Source: Aporrectodea caliginosa (Eukaryota > Annelida > Clitellata > Crassiclitellata > Lumbricidae). From it: a DNA stretch of 64,000 bases. The DNA lies in the NCBI GenBank assembly GCA_020284085.1, contig JACEVL010000005.1, positions 2,817,007 to 2,881,006 on the forward strand, given 5' to 3'. The position numbers were made by a program, and so were the translations under genes. Shown here one piece after another: positions 10,290-24,429 of this stretch (the stretch's first letter is position 1; the number at the start of each line of letters is the position of its first letter). The notes under the pieces are model-generated. The model was given only the letters and a program-made list of their open reading frames with translations. It searched no databases and was not told where the DNA came from.

Positions 10290-11400
10290 CAGAGGCGCTG
10301 TGCACTAGTAGTAATAAGAGGTGCAAAAAACCAAATTTTTCAAAATGAAAAGTTGTTTTTTGGTTTTATTTTGTTTTTTTGTTTTTTTTGTTTTTGTTTT
10401 TGAGATTTTCCTATTTCGGATTATAAAACTCATAAAAATGGCATAATACCGTTCAAATTAATCAGATGCATATAAATGAAAATAACTAGAACAGCAGAAC
10501 CGTAGAATGTCATAAAACGAAGGTAATAAAGACCATACAACAATTGCCAAGAGAGTTGAAGAGACGAAATGTTTGGCATTTAGGCCCTATAATTTGTAGA
10601 AAACCCAAAAAATTAAATTTGCGGTTTTTTGGGTTTTTTTTCTAAACAAAAAAACACAAACCAAGCCTTTAACAGCCCTGGTTGTAATCGGAATCGTAAT
10701 TGCAATCGTAATTTTAATCATAATCGCAATCGTAAACTCAGAATTTCAAAAGCGCTATTCTAAAGCTGAGGGCAAAGCACCAGCTTATTAAAGACACACT
10801 GTTTCCACCTGACTGAAAGCTGGGTACACATTAGGGTGTAGTGAAATTCTTTTTGAGCAAACGTTTTGTAATGGTGATCAAAAGTTGCCAGCATGTTTGC
10901 TGATTGTTGCCTTGAAGTCCTTGTAAGACATCCATTCTTCTGTTCATCCGTCCTTCTGCCCGTTATCTCTTTGGGTCGTCTTTCCGTTCGTCCTCCCGTC
11001 GGTTCTTCCGCCTGTTCCTCTTCCGTCCTTCTCTCTATTCGTACTTCCGTCCGTCCTTCTGTCCGTAGACCACTGTCCGTCCCTCCTTCTGTCCATCCTT
11101 ATATCCTCTCGTCCTTCCAACTGTCCTTCTGCGCTTCCATCCTCTTGTTTTGGCGCCTATCTCTCATTGGTCGACTGCAATCTAACGTTTTCCCCAACGT
11201 AGAGCGGTAGCGGCGAAGGAGTGTTGGTCGTTCGAAAGGACTCGAATGACTTCCGTTTGTCATTTCCTCTCTATTCGCTTCCTTTCTCTCCAGTTCCAAT
11301 CTCTCCACTTCTCCACCCTTTACGTGTTTGTTTGGCGATATTTTAAACATAGAGCCTTTAGCGTATGTCTGCCTTTGTGTTGGTGTGTTGGTCTATGCGT
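10290..11400. other. Low-complexity stretch between repeat R and first zinc-finger unit
   Basis: It holds T-rich runs with GTTTTT units (10350-10410 and 10620-10645), a degenerate CAATCG/AATCG array near 10680-10735 and a pyrimidine-rich degenerate repeat of CCGTCCTTCTGT type at 10920-11135. The Ser/Pro/Val-rich ORF across the last is a by-product of the repeat. No gene is supported. Confidence 0.6.
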
Positions 11401-11605
11401 CGATCTGTAAATCAATCTGTTGCTTTCTTCCTGAATGTCTGTCTGTTTGTCTGTCTGCCTGAATGACTGTCTGTCTGTCTGTCTTTCTGCCTGAATGAGA
11501 GTGTCTGTCTATAATATATAGGTTAATGTATCAACCATCGTCAGCTTCCAATGGGCGATTTTTGCCAATTAATCAATCAATTAATCAATCAATCAATCAA
11601 TCAAA
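11400..11605 (+). repeat. (TCTG)n tract, then LINE 3' tail with (AATC)n
   Basis: TCTG repeats at about 11435-11515 are followed by 'cagcttccaatgggcgattt', 'ttgccaatt' and an AATC repeat to 11604. The same 3' sequence plus AATC tail recurs at 24820-24890 after a LINE coding fragment, so this is probably a 5'-truncated insertion of the same LINE. Confidence 0.55.
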
Positions 11606-12296
11606 CTGAAGCGAAAGAAAACATAAACGCAAATATAATAAATTACAAGAGGAGTTGATTTATATGGGGCCTATTCGGGTGACAAATATTTCGACCGTTC
11701 ACCATGTTGTTGGCAATTTACTGCGGAACTATCTTCAACCCTCAGCTGTATATGGGTGCTACATTTCTCAGAGTCGTTAATGTTTAAATATGACAAATAA
11801 GGCACGAACAAACTTTATTTGCTAAATCATTTCAACCTTAGCAGCATCGTTACCATCAGCACTGACTATGTATGCAATTATCGTTGCAATTACCTAATGA
11901 TTGCATTTACGAAATAGTAATAGCGAGAGAGTACGGGGTACAACTATGTAAAACTTCAATTGAGTGAAAACGCTAACAATATAACAGTAGATCATTTAAA
12001 GTATGCCAGCAGCGCATTGACAAAAACAGTTCGATACAGTTAAAATGCTTATAACTACACATAAGAAATGGAACTAAAAGTGCCACAAAAAGGGCAAACA
12101 ACAGAATCCTTGAATAGGTTATGTCCAATCCTGTAGGAATACTCGGTCGTACATACTGCACTACAGCTCTTACTCTGAATGAATTCGTTCATGCGTATCA
12201 TCATACATTGAGTAGTTCCACAGTTCACAGTTCACAGTTCCATTTTTATTCTTTGTTTACCAACTGTTCTTTGTGAAGTCAACAACGTCAAATAAT
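11606..12296 (-). other. 3' flank of zinc-finger unit 1
   Basis: No ORF is supported. From about 11780 the sequence is shared with 24890-25590 and, more weakly, 19010-19440 and 49764-49850, so it is the common 3' flank (likely 3' UTR) of the duplicated zinc-finger genes. Confidence 0.6.
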
Positions 12297-13421
12297 TCAG
12301 GCATGTTTCATTAATGCATTTCTATCGAAGTGCATAAACATGTTTCGTGCTTTAACTGAAAGTAATCGCGTGAGAATGTACTCTGGCATAACTGAATTTG
12401 CATGGCTTTTGATTCCACTTAATTTGCTGACTGTAAACGTTAGAAACTGGTTTACAAACTTGATCCTGACGTGGTGTATTTTATTATGACGTCTCAGATC
12501 CGAAGCAGATGAGAACGTTTTCTGACATTCCCGGCAAAGATACCTTTGCTTCTCTCCTGTATGTATTCTCGTGTGCCTCTTTAGACTACTTTTTATATTG
12601 GTTTTATACCCACATAATTGGCAGTGGTATAGTTTCACTCCAGTATGAATTCTTGCATGGCATTTAAGATCACAAGATTGGATAAACCGTTTTTGACATG
12701 TCTGGCACTGGTATGGTTTTTCTCCTGTATGGGTTCGACCATGGTATTGTAGGTGAGAAGGTTGGAAATAACTATTTTTACATATCTGACATTGGTATGG
12801 TCTCTCTCCAGTATGGATTCTAACATGATTTTGAAGCGTTGAAAATCTTGAAAATGTTTTCTTACAAAGAATACACAGAAATCGTTTCTCTTCATGGTGG
12901 GTTTTTTCATGATTTTTCATAGCTGAATAAGATGAGAATGTTTTTTGACACATCAGACAAAGATATGGTTTCTCTCCAGTATGCTTTCTCATATGAGTCT
13001 TTAGACAACGTTCATACTTTGATTTAAACTCACATAACTGACATTTGTACGGTTTCTCTCTGGCATGAATTCTTGCATGATCATGTAGACTATGAGAACG
13101 AGCGAATATTTGCTTACATACTTCGCACTGAAACGGTTTCTCTCCAGTATGGGTTCTAGTGTGTGTTTTCAGACTCGAAGAGTATGCGAATGTTTTCTTA
13201 CATAACAAACAAAGGTATGCTTTTTCCCCTGTATGGATTCTCATGTGCCTCGGTAGGTCATAGGTGTGTGTAAATATCTTTTCGCAAAGCTCACATTCGC
13301 GTGTCTTTGATTTGGAATGGCTTGATTTCTGACATAGTTGGGAACTTTCTATCTTTGCTTGTGTTGCATTTCCGATGGAATATGTTGATGAATGCTTGGA
13401 ATAAATGCTTTTCGACATCAT
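12297..13421 (-). CDS. C2H2 zinc-finger protein, unit 1 (intact)
   Basis: The 374-residue protein has ten C2H2 fingers from about residue 40 to 325, joined mostly by TGEKPY/TGERPY linkers, as in sequence-specific nuclear DNA-binding factors. The first finger begins CELCEKIFTHTYDL and the last is CRECQKTFSSASDLRRH. The N-terminus MMSKSIYSKHSSTYSIGNAT is shared with units 2 and 4, which supports this start. The C-terminal ~50 residues (VSKLSGIKSHANSV...) have no fingers. No KRAB, BTB or other effector domain is visible. This is the only zinc-finger unit in the window that reads open from start to stop in one exon. Target and function are unknown. Confidence 0.9.
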   Translation of the reverse strand: MMSKSIYSKHSSTYSIGNATQAKIESSQLCQKSSHSKSKTRECELCEKIFTHTYDLPRHMRIHTGEKAYLCLLCKKTFAYSSSLKTHTRTHTGEKPFQCEVCKQIFARSHSLHDHARIHAREKPYKCQLCEFKSKYERCLKTHMRKHTGEKPYLCLMCQKTFSSYSAMKNHEKTHHEEKRFLCILCKKTFSRFSTLQNHVRIHTGERPYQCQICKNSYFQPSHLQYHGRTHTGEKPYQCQTCQKRFIQSCDLKCHARIHTGVKLYHCQLCGYKTNIKSSLKRHTRIHTGEKQRYLCRECQKTFSSASDLRRHNKIHHVRIKFVNQFLTFTVSKLSGIKSHANSVMPEYILTRLLSVKARNMFMHFDRNALMKHA

Positions 13422-14340
13422 GAATTGTCTGAGTTTTGTGCTTCAGCTATGATTTTTACACAAAGTCAGAGTTGAAAACTATGTACTTCTTGTAAGTTTC
13501 TGTGGACTGAAATTACTGTTCAACCTCGACAGTTGTTTGCTTTTTCAGTATTTAGCTCAGTAAGCAGGCACTAGAAATCTACAACAGAACAGCATCGTAG
13601 TCGTAATATGAGACATCTATGTGAGACAGAATCAGAATTCCGCCAGCTTGATCGCCTCAGACACAATATCAATTTGCAAAGACAATTATTGCAACAAACA
13701 CATTGAACGTGAATTTACAGTCCGTATTCCCAGTATGAGAAATGTAGAAAAGAGACTATGTGGAGTTGGGGTGTGCAATGAAGACTTGACAACAGGTCAG
13801 TGTTATTTAAGTTAACTAAAACTGAAAGTAACTTCATCGTTAACTGAAAAGTTCTATATAAGTTAACTGAAACTGAAACTAAAACTGAAAAGTTCTGAAA
13901 ACTGAAACTAAAACTAAACTGAAAAGTACAAAACTAGAACTGAAACTAAACTTGAAAGTTGGAAACTGAATTAATTTTTTCTGTTTGGCACACAAATCGA
14001 GTGGCGACGGTTAGCGGGAGTCCTTCAAACTACAGCTTAGAAGCATGAAAGCATGAATTTAATAAGATATATGTTGTTCTTATTAATCAAAAATGAATAT
14101 AATTAATTTAAAAAATGATATTTAAATGCCTCTGCTGAATGTTTGCAGAACTAAATTAAAACTGAAAAGTTCTGAAAACTGAAACTAAAACTAAAACTGA
14201 AAAGATTTGAAAACTATAACTAAAACTAAACTGAAAAGTTAAAACAAAACTAAAACTAAAACTGAAACTGAAAAGTAAACTGAAACTTAAATAACACTGC
14301 AACAGGTACTAAGAAAGACTAAGGTTGACTCCGCCCGCCT
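13422..14340. repeat. Zinc-finger 5' flank with AACTGAAA-type minisatellite
   Basis: The first ~380 bp are the shared upstream region of the zinc-finger genes ('agacagaatcagaattccgc' at 13624, also near 21101 and 51523), probably 5' UTR and promoter. From 13805 to 13970 and 14150 to 14300 the sequence is a degenerate repeat built from ACTGAAACTAAA and ACTGAAAAGTT blocks, absent from unit 2, so it arose after the duplication. Confidence 0.7.
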
Positions 14341-15739
14341 CCCCCCAACCCCCCGGCAATTATCACCCTGCTTATTCCACTATCTAAAATAGTCATTGAA
14401 CACTATTTTCAGTTCGTTGGTTTGCTATTTGCTGGTCATTACCTGAATTAAAACGCGTTAAAATCTTGCAGCATGTTTCACTGCCGTTAATTTTAGCAGG
14501 CCATCTTTCTGCATGGCTGAACAAAATTAAACCACAAGAAGTTGAATGATTGAGAAATTTAAAGTTTCCAAAAGTTATTAACATCATCCCAAAGTTCCAA
14601 AGCCCACATATTAAGGCCACACCCTTAAACTTCAAAACACCAAGACTTCCAACGGGATTAATGAGGCAAGTGCGGAGGATTAATTCAGAGTAGGCCTACG
14701 AGTGAATATTCTGCCGTTATCTCGATTTTTGTTTCTCGAGTCCATAACTTTGCGCTTCAGGATTCATTATCTCCAATTACAGAACCAGAGTTCAAAGCGT
14801 TGCAATTCTACATTTTCATGCATCGAGTAAGCTAGCACTCGATTTAATCTACATTTATTCTACGTGTCAAGAATTAGGCTTATTTGGTAGTTTTGTCGAA
14901 TCTTTAGATATCTATAATAGGGTATGTTGCAAAGCAATGTGCCGTAAATTTATTCCATTTCAGTAGCGCAAACACGCACACAATCTATATACGGTATTCA
15001 ATAAGGCAACGATGACAGCTTTCTTTCAAGAACAGATGTCAACCGTCTTGAAGCCTTTAGTCAAAGCAGGAAGAATAAGCTTTCCTGCTGCGGTAGAGCG
15101 CAAGTCAAGTCGTTTAATCTAAATGTATAGAACTGAAGAACCATGGCAGAAGTCGCAATTTGAGGTAGAAAACAACACGAAATGAAAAGTTCAAAATGCA
15201 TTCCAGATTCAAATCGATTCATAGCCATAATAGGCGTAACATTCTATTGTAACGGTAGAGTCCGGTCATCATCACTTTCAAAATGGCGGTGACAAGTAGT
15301 CACCAATTTCGCCTATTGTTATTTTATTTGAAGTAAGTTTCGTTGAATACCAATGATTCTAAAGGGACTGCTAGTTCTATTGTGGTGGTTTCAGTTTCGT
15401 CTATGCACAGATTAACAGTTGTCAAACACAATGTAAACATATTATAGGCTACTTTCTTATCTGTTGTCGACTACAAAGTGGTGAATAAAGCATTATTATA
15501 AGGAAGGGCGGGACCGTAAATTCAAGAGGAGGCAACTTCGCAGACCATTGGCAAAATCCTGGTCATTGGGGTCATTAGTCAATGGAAGTTCCAGTATATA
15601 GAAAAGCAAGAGGAGCAACTGCCCCCTCGTGCCTATGAAAGGGACGTAAAGGAGAGGGGGAATGAGGGGCAGAACGTAGGACGGAGATTTTTCACCACCA
15701 CGAACGACGGATATTCAAAAGCCACAATATCAATTAAGC
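14341..15739. other. Duplicated upstream region of unit 1
   Basis: No gene is seen. Positions 14350-14800 align by eye with 21300-21560 and 22060-22175 in unit 2 (for example 'aattaaaacgcgtta'). The rest is unassigned AT-rich sequence. Confidence 0.5.
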
Positions 15740-16025
15740 TACGCTAGTTATGAGATTTTTACACTGATAATAATTTTAAGGGAACATTCTATTGAGAGGC
15801 AAAAGCGAATCAAAATGGTTGAAAATTATTAATTATTGACGATTAACATTAATTAATTTTAAACAGTAAATTTCAAACCTTACCAAGTCGCTTATAATAG
15901 TGACATCATCATTCTTTGAGCTCAATTCGTGACCAAGGAGTTTATATCGTATTACAAGAGGTGTCAGATTCACTCTTGATGCAGCAGTCTTACAGTTGTA
16001 AATCAGAAGTTTACACTGCACTCTA
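15740..16025 (+). repeat. Repeat R, copy 2
   Basis: It shares the R landmarks: 'tttacactgataataattt', 'gtgacatcatcattctttg' and 'aggagtttatatcgta' then 'agaggtgtc'. It lies at the 5' end of zinc-finger unit 1. Confidence 0.75.
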
Positions 16026-16329
16026 AACTACCGTAGCGATGTTATATTGAAAATAATTTTGCGAGTAAGCCTGTTTAAAACTTCGACAGATTTTCAAACA
16101 TTTGGTGCAATTTTTAAAAAGATATGGAATATTAAGACCAGAACGTAGGACGAGAACAAAGTGTCGAACTTATTAATGTTGAGTTATATAATTATTTATC
16201 ACGATGATAATTATCTTGAAGATAAACAATAGCAGGATAGTTGCCTAAGAGTGCGAGTAACTGTTGTCAGAAGAGGCGCCAAACTTAACTTAAAGAGTTC
16301 AAATCGTATTATTAGCGGTATTTATTATT

Positions 16330-17199
<870 letters not shown>

Positions 17200-17505
17200 G
17201 GCCTAATAATAATAATAAATTAAACTAAATTCATCAATGAAATGAAATTAAAATAAAATCTGTGAATCATAAGGGTTGGATTATATTCCCTTTTATAAAT
17301 CAACTATTCCTAGTCGTGCCTACGAAGACTGTAGCCTACACGTTGAAGGCGATTCATTTGCGACATGATCATTATTATCTGATAAACTTTTTTCGTCTGC
17401 TTAGCGATCGTCGCTCCTCTAAACATCTTCCTAATGGTCGTGTATTCGACATTTAATGGCCTAAGATGTCAAAATCGCCAATGGCAACCTTTTGTAGTTT
17501 TTGAT
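17200..17505. other. Unassigned spacer
   Basis: No feature is recognised except a copy of 'atcgccaatggcaacctttt' near 17473 that recurs at 18352, on the far side of the next MITE, as a direct repeat. Confidence 0.4.
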
Positions 17506-18320
17506 GGTTCCGCGACAACTCGTCTAACGACATTTCGTCTACAAGTGTATCTGTATCCATTAGCCTACGGCTAATCAACAGAGGCCGCTTTCTTATAGTT
17601 TCGATAAAATGTGCTATATATTCTCAGGAATCCAGCATCTAATTACTGACAAGATTATTTTCATCAATCCAGCTTCTATTGAATGGAAACCTATTTTCAT
17701 CCATGCATCCAGGTTGATTTCCAGCTTCTATTTACGGGAAAAAATATTTCGATCAATCGAGCTTCTATTTCAACACAGGAATGTTTTCATAAATCCCACT
17801 TCCATTTAGGGAAACAGTTTTTTTCATCAATCCAGCTTCCATTTTAAATTGACAATATCAAATAACGGTACTTGTCTGTTTAACGACCACCAAAAACATC
17901 TTTTAATTATAACTAGACGAGACCCCTGTAGGCCTACAGGAATGTGTTCACGACAATTAATATCTGTCTTCTAATGACGACACTAACCCTAACCCTGACC
18001 CTAACCCTGACCCTAACCGACCCTCACGACTTCAAGTTTTATAGTCCACATCGGTTACGTTGAGGTTAAGCCTCGTTGTTACGCGCCTTGAGGGTCGGTT
18101 AGGGTCAGGGTTAGGGTTAATGTCGTCCATGTTTCTAATGACGAAACGTTCAGGTTTATGACGTAATAGATAAGTTCTGACGTAACATAGAATTAAAATA
18201 ACGCAGAATATGAAGAATTTTAAATGAGGTAATATATGAAGAATTTTGGTGGTCGTTAAACAGACAAGTACCCAAATAACTTTGTAGACGAAATGTCGGT
18301 AGACGAAGTGTCGTGACACC
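17506..18320. mobile_element. Mutator-like MITE, copy 1, with nested insertion
   Basis: The outer ends GGTTCCGCGACAACTCG and its approximate complement ending TCGTGACACC are flanked by the nine-base duplication GTTTTTGAT (17497-17505 and 18321-18329). Subterminal copies of ACGACATTTCGTCTAC-type text occur at both ends. The same element, without the nested insertion, is at 56999-57482. A nine-base target duplication with long degenerate terminal repeats fits the Mutator superfamily. It has no coding capacity. Confidence 0.8.
17867..18272. mobile_element. Nested element with telomere-like internal repeats
   Basis: This insertion sits in the MITE above, between eight-base duplications CAAATAAC (17859-17866 and 18273-18280). 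Its ends are GGTACTTGTCTGTTTAACG and the complement, about 28 bp of matching terminal repeat. The inside holds CCCTAACCCTGACCCTAACC-type text near 17985 and the reverse complement near 18090-18120, giving a large internal foldback. The copy of the host MITE at 56999 lacks it, confirming the boundaries. The eight-base duplication is compatible with hAT or P; the terminal sequence does not decide. Confidence 0.75.
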
Positions 18321-18499
18321 GTTTTTGATGGCCTAAGTCCTAAGACGACATAATCGCCAATGGCAACCTTTTGTAGTTTTAAAGGCTGGCTGATGAGTAA
18401 CTGAAAAGAAACTGAAAATGTTTTTAAACCAGTCAGAATCGGTAAATATCTGTCTAATCTCATAAATTCCATGTCATAATAGACACTGAACAAGGTAAT

Positions 18500-18780
18500 A
18501 ATATTATGATGATAAAGACATCAGTCGATGGTTGCTACTGTGACGAATTCCAGGGTAAATCAGGTTGAAAGTCACGAAGAGACTCCGAGAAGGACATGGA
18601 AACAGCCTATGGAGGAAATGAGTTCAGGAAAAGATGAGTTTTTAGTTTGATCCGGTCAAAATAGTCGCCAAGAGCGAATTTTCGCCGGAAGAGAGCTCCA
18701 CAGTCTTGTCTAATGGCTACTTCAGCCCCGTCCCACTGCGTCACCTGACCACGAAGGCGGAGGCTAACTTTATTCTAGAC
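18500..18780 (-). mobile_element. Possible LINE 3' remnant
   Basis: The minus strand of about 18560-18760 reads GALFRRKFALGDYFDRIKLKTHLF, resembling the extreme C-terminus of CR1/L2-type ORF2 (compare SSVTQFKSKLKTHLFSLH at 22264). Too little remains for firm classification. Confidence 0.35.
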
Positions 18781-19544
18781 AACGGGGCCTCCTCTCTAGT
18801 GGAACAGGTGAAAGCCTATTAGTGTGCTAGGTGCAATTTATGTAGGCAAACAGGAACAGTCTTTTGAACTTCACAAATCGACTTGTATTATTAAAGAAAT
18901 AAAAAAATGTCTCAGCACTATTATAATTATTACAGCATTAGATATGCGGGATAAGGTACTTGTTGTTCCATCAAAGTAAAATAGCTCTGCTTAAAAGCTG
19001 GTTTGCTGTTCAGTGTTTTACTGTATCATCGGGCGCATACTAATGTAGAACCTTCGCTATAGGTTGAATTGTCATAATGAGATTAAGACTACTTAAAACT
19101 TGAATTGAGTAAAAAAAACACGAACAAACTTGCAGTTGATCATGTGAAGTATACAAAAAGTGCAATAACAAAAACAACTCGATAGAGTTCAAATGCTTAT
19201 AACTAGACCTAATATTTAATGGAACCAAAAAGTGTAACAGAAAACGCAAAATGAAAGCAGGGCCCTTGAATATGTCCAGTCCCACAGGAATACTCAGATG
19301 TAGGCTACTGTACTAAAGCTCATACTTTGAATTCAAAACTGATATGCATGAATTCGTTCGTGCGTATCTTAGGTTGAGTAACTCCACAGTCCACACTTCC
19401 ATTCTTATTCTTTGTTCACCAACCTCAACAACGTCAAATATTTCAGGTAATTTCTGGTTAAGACCTTTGTTTCTTCGTAGACTCAAAGATCTCGAAAATG
19501 TGTCTTACAAAACAGACACAGGATGGTTTCCCTCCATTTAGGGT
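18781..19544 (-). other. 3' flank of zinc-finger unit 2
   Basis: No gene is seen. From about 19010 it aligns with the 3' flanks at 11930-12290 and 25060-25460 ('cttgaattgagtaaaa...cacgaacaa', 'gaattcgttcgtgcgtatc'). Confidence 0.5.
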
Positions 19545-20902
<1,358 letters not shown>

Positions 20903-22175
20903 CGTAAATTATTATGAATTTTCTGAGTTTTGTGCTTCAGCTATGAAGCTATTTTTGCGCAAAGTCAGAGTAAGTTTCTGTGGTCTGAAATTCTTGTTCA
21001 ACCTCGCCTGTTGTTTGCCTTTTCAGTATTTAGGTCACTAAGCAGCCAGTAGAAATCTAAAACAGTACAGCATCGTAGTCGTAATATAAGACATCTATGT
21101 GAGACAGAATCAGAATTCCGCCAGCTTGATCGCCTAAGACACAATATGAATTTGCAAAGACAATTGCAACAAAACACATGGAACATGAATTTACAGTCCG
21201 TATTCCCAGTATGAGAATTGCAGAAAAGAGACTGGGGTCAGATTCTGATCCATGTTAAGTTGGTGTGTGCAATGAAGACTTGACAATAGGTACTAAGAAA
21301 GAAATGGGGAGTTTGAAACCCCCTCAATCCCCAGCAATTCTCAGCCTGCGTATTCCAATTATTTCTAAAATAGTTCCTGAACACTATATGTTTAATTCGT
21401 TGGCATGCTACCTCTTGGCCTTTACACGAATTAAAACGCGTTAGAATCGTGCAGCTTGATTTATTGCGGCCTATTGTGTTTAGCAGGCTACCATCTTTCT
21501 GCATGGCTGAAGCAAAATTAAACAACAAGAGGGTGCATGATGGAGAAATTTTTGCAGTCGATCAAGCTAGCCCTGACACAGCCATGGGTATGAGTATTTA
21601 GCGTCTTCATTTTCTTAATCTCGGCATACGATGGCGGGTGGCCAGTTCTCTCCCTCACCGTCTCCTCTTCCCGCCGACAGTGAATGACCAGTATACTCAT
21701 TATTGCTAAGTTAGCCAGCCTGGGGTGATGGTGGATGAAGAAATTAAAGTTTCCAAGAGATATCGACGATATCCCAAAATTCCCAAGCTCACGTAATCTA
21801 GGCCACATTTTAAAATCTCAAAACGCTAAGACTTCCATCTTTTAGGCCTACTGCCGGACAATGCTAGACGGGATTAATGAGGCATGGCTGGATAAAAATT
21901 AAACCAGAAGAGAATACATGATGGAGAAATTTAAAGTTCTCAAAAGATATTGACGATATCCAAAAATTCCCAAGCTCACATATCAAGGCCACAAACTTAA
22001 TCCTGAAAAATCTAGTCCTTCCATCTCGTATTACAGGCACTGCTAGACGGGATTAATGCGGAGATAAATCAGAGTAGGCTATGAGTGAATGCTCTGTCGT
22101 TGTCTCGGTTTCTGTTTTCCGTAACTTTGCTCTTCCAGATGCATTGGGCTATATCCAATTACAGGACCATAGTTT
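20903..22175. other. Upstream region of unit 2 with a local tandem duplication
   Basis: No gene is seen. Positions 20930-21240 match the 5' flanks of units 1 and 4. Two copies of a ~170-bp segment lie in tandem at about 21690-21870 and 21880-22060 (shared text 'catgatggagaaattt', 'gacgatatcc', 'ttcccaagctcac'). Antisense ORFs here (21238-21528, 21518-21808) show no domain. Confidence 0.55.
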
Positions 22176-22870
22176 CAAGTACAATACAATACAATACAAT
22201 TAGACATTTATAACGCGCTTTAACAAGACAAGTCTTGCACGAAAGCGCGTTTGCGCTGTGTTCTTAGTCATAGTGTAATGAGAATAGATGAGTTTTTAGT
22301 TTTGATTTAAATTGCGTAACAGATGAACATTGACGGGTTGTAGCTGGGAGACTGTTCCATTCTCTAGGTCCAGAGACAGCAAAAGCACGATCTCCAAACT
22401 TCCTCTTGGCGCGAAGAACGGTAAAGTCTCCTCGTGTGGCCGATCTGAGTCCTATAGGATTTGAAGCAGAGCATGGCACGACCATGGATTTCATATATGA
22501 GGGTGAGGTTCCAGAATGGATATGGTACATGAGGAGGGAGATTTTGAAAGCGATACGGGCGCGAATGGGAAGCCAGTGTAGTTGTTGAAGAGATTGTGTG
22601 ATGTGGTCTCTGGGACCAAGGTCTTTTATTAGGCGAGCTGCGGCGTGCAGAACAGATGTTAGAGGTTGTAGCGTTGATGTGGGAAGACCAGATAGAACGG
22701 AATTGCAGTAGTCGATGCGAGAGATGACAAGGGCTTGAGTAAGAATACGGAGGCAGGTTTCATCCAGGCAGCGTTTCACTTGTCTAATTCGGCGAAGGTG
22801 GAAATAACAGGCTCTGGCAATGGAGGAAATATGTTGAGTCATATTTAGATTGTAGTCTAGCACATTACCC
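22176..22870 (-). mobile_element. 5'-truncated CR1/L2-like LINE, reverse-transcriptase C-terminus
   Basis: The minus-strand ORF 22863-22264 (199 residues) contains YNLNMTQHISSIARACYFHLRRI, ISRIDYCNSVLSGLP, LQQLHWLPIRARIAFKI and GDRAFAVSGPREWNSLP, the end of the reverse transcriptase/thumb region of CR1/L2-type ORF2. The 3' end (low coordinates) has 'tataacgcgctttaac' and a short (TACAA)n tail at 22177-22200. It interrupts the duplicated 5' flank of unit 2 at about 22175. 5' truncation is typical of LINE insertion, and the ORF remnant is uninterrupted. Confidence 0.88.
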
Positions 22871-23195
22871 TAGTAGCACAACATGAAAAGGAAAAAAGAA
22901 TGGAGACCTTTATGCATGAATATGCAGCAGAAGTCCCTTTTCAGTAAATAAGTAAGGACCCTTTCATAAAAGTCTAACCAAATTGCCAGATAACGACTAA
23001 GAACGGAAATATACGCGCCGAGGTTTAGATTCTTAAGCCTTTGATAGCGATATAATTTTTACGGTTGCAATATGCGTTGACACTTTTTATATGGAGAAGA
23101 TATTTACGGAGATGACGTTTATGTAGCCTACGTATCGACGAACTAAACGACAGACGGATATACAAACGCCTCAATAATTGCGGTCTCCTAGTTGT
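22871..23195. other. Unassigned spacer
   Basis: AT-rich sequence between the LINE and repeat R with no recognised feature. Confidence 0.4.
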
Positions 23196-23500
23196 GAGAC
23201 TTTACACTGATAATAATAATTTAATGGTATCATTCTACTGAAAGAGAAAAGCAACTGAAAATTGCAAAGACTGATTGATAATCGACGACTAACATGAATT
23301 AATTTTTAAAGAGTAAATTTGTAACGTTACCTTGTAGACTAAGTCAGTGATAAATTACGTCAGCATTGTTTGTGCTCATTAAGTAAGCAAGGAGTTTATA
23401 TCGTACTATAAGAGGTGTCAAATTAACTCTTGCTGCTGTTGAACAGTGCTGTTGGAAATCAGAAGTTCACATTGCACTAAACAGTCGAAACTAGCGAGTT
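23196..23500 (+). repeat. Repeat R, copy 3
   Basis: It shows the full set of R landmarks, including 'gactttacactgataataa', 'gattgataatcgacgac' and 'aggagtttatatcgtact'. Confidence 0.78.
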
Positions 23501-24429
23501 TATATTCCAAAACATTTAACAGACGTGACACATCACTACTTTGACAGATTTTCAGACATTTGTTCGATTATTAAAAATAATATACTAGTGAAAATCTGAG
23601 TTCGGTTGCCAGATTAACATAGAGTCTAGTCTGGTTTATGTAGGCTCTACCTTAAATATAATGTCATTTTATAAATTTAAATCCATTCTATACATCTTTT
23701 GCCCGTACTAATATTAGACTTGCATCAATAAAATATGCTGGAACAAGGATCTGGAACAGTATCACTCCTAGTATTCGCTCGTTGCCTTCTCTAGGTCTAT
23801 AGCTATTTAAATGGGAGCTTTCAACCCACATTCAACTGGGAGTGTAGCCTAATACATTCGAATACAACAGACAAAAAATTGCAACCAAAACGTCTAAATC
23901 TGTGAGTGTGCACTGATTTGTTCGTTGCGTCGTGGCAATTTAATTGCTTTGTTTTCTTATCTTTGCTCTTTTATTTATATTTGCTCTATAATAGTTAGGA
24001 ATTTATCGCATAGGTTTTTTTTACTTCACGTAGTTGGCCTTGATACATCCTTCCAACTTAATTGTCTCAGGTGGCCCTGGCTAGCGGAACCTTCGGCACC
24101 TTTTGGGTCTCTTGTGTGAACCGACAAAACTTGTAAAAACCTGATGTGATTACGAGCTGTACTGAGTTAGTTACCAAAATAAACATCATGAATGATGATG
24201 ATGATGAAATTATTTTTTATCTTTCAGCAATCATTGGCAGAAACATTATAAACATATAGTCGCTGAAATTGAGATTATTATTGTATACATGATATAGGCC
24301 AAGTATAATAGTTACCTACAGATTGAATTACAACTAACCTGGACAAACATGAGCACTTCATGTTGATAATTGGATGTTAGCTAACCTGAGACTGCACTGT
24401 GCCTGCGCCTCTCAGACGAGGAATTACGA
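23501..24429. other. Spacer with LINE-type 3' tail
   Basis: No gene is seen. 'gctgtactgagttagtt' then 'aaataaacatcatgaatgatgatg' at 24150-24205 looks like a LINE 3' end with an (ATG)n tail; a similar 'aataaacattgtcatgag' closes the RTE fragment near 34000. Confidence 0.35.

Noticed and set aside
10893..11350. Ser/Pro/Val-rich + strand ORF and a charged antisense ORF
   Set aside because: A degenerate CCGTCCTTCTGT repeat explains both; no domain.
17980..18120. True telomere or interstitial telomere fusion
   Set aside because: The TTAGGG-like units are few, imperfect and lie inside a bounded transposon with target duplications.
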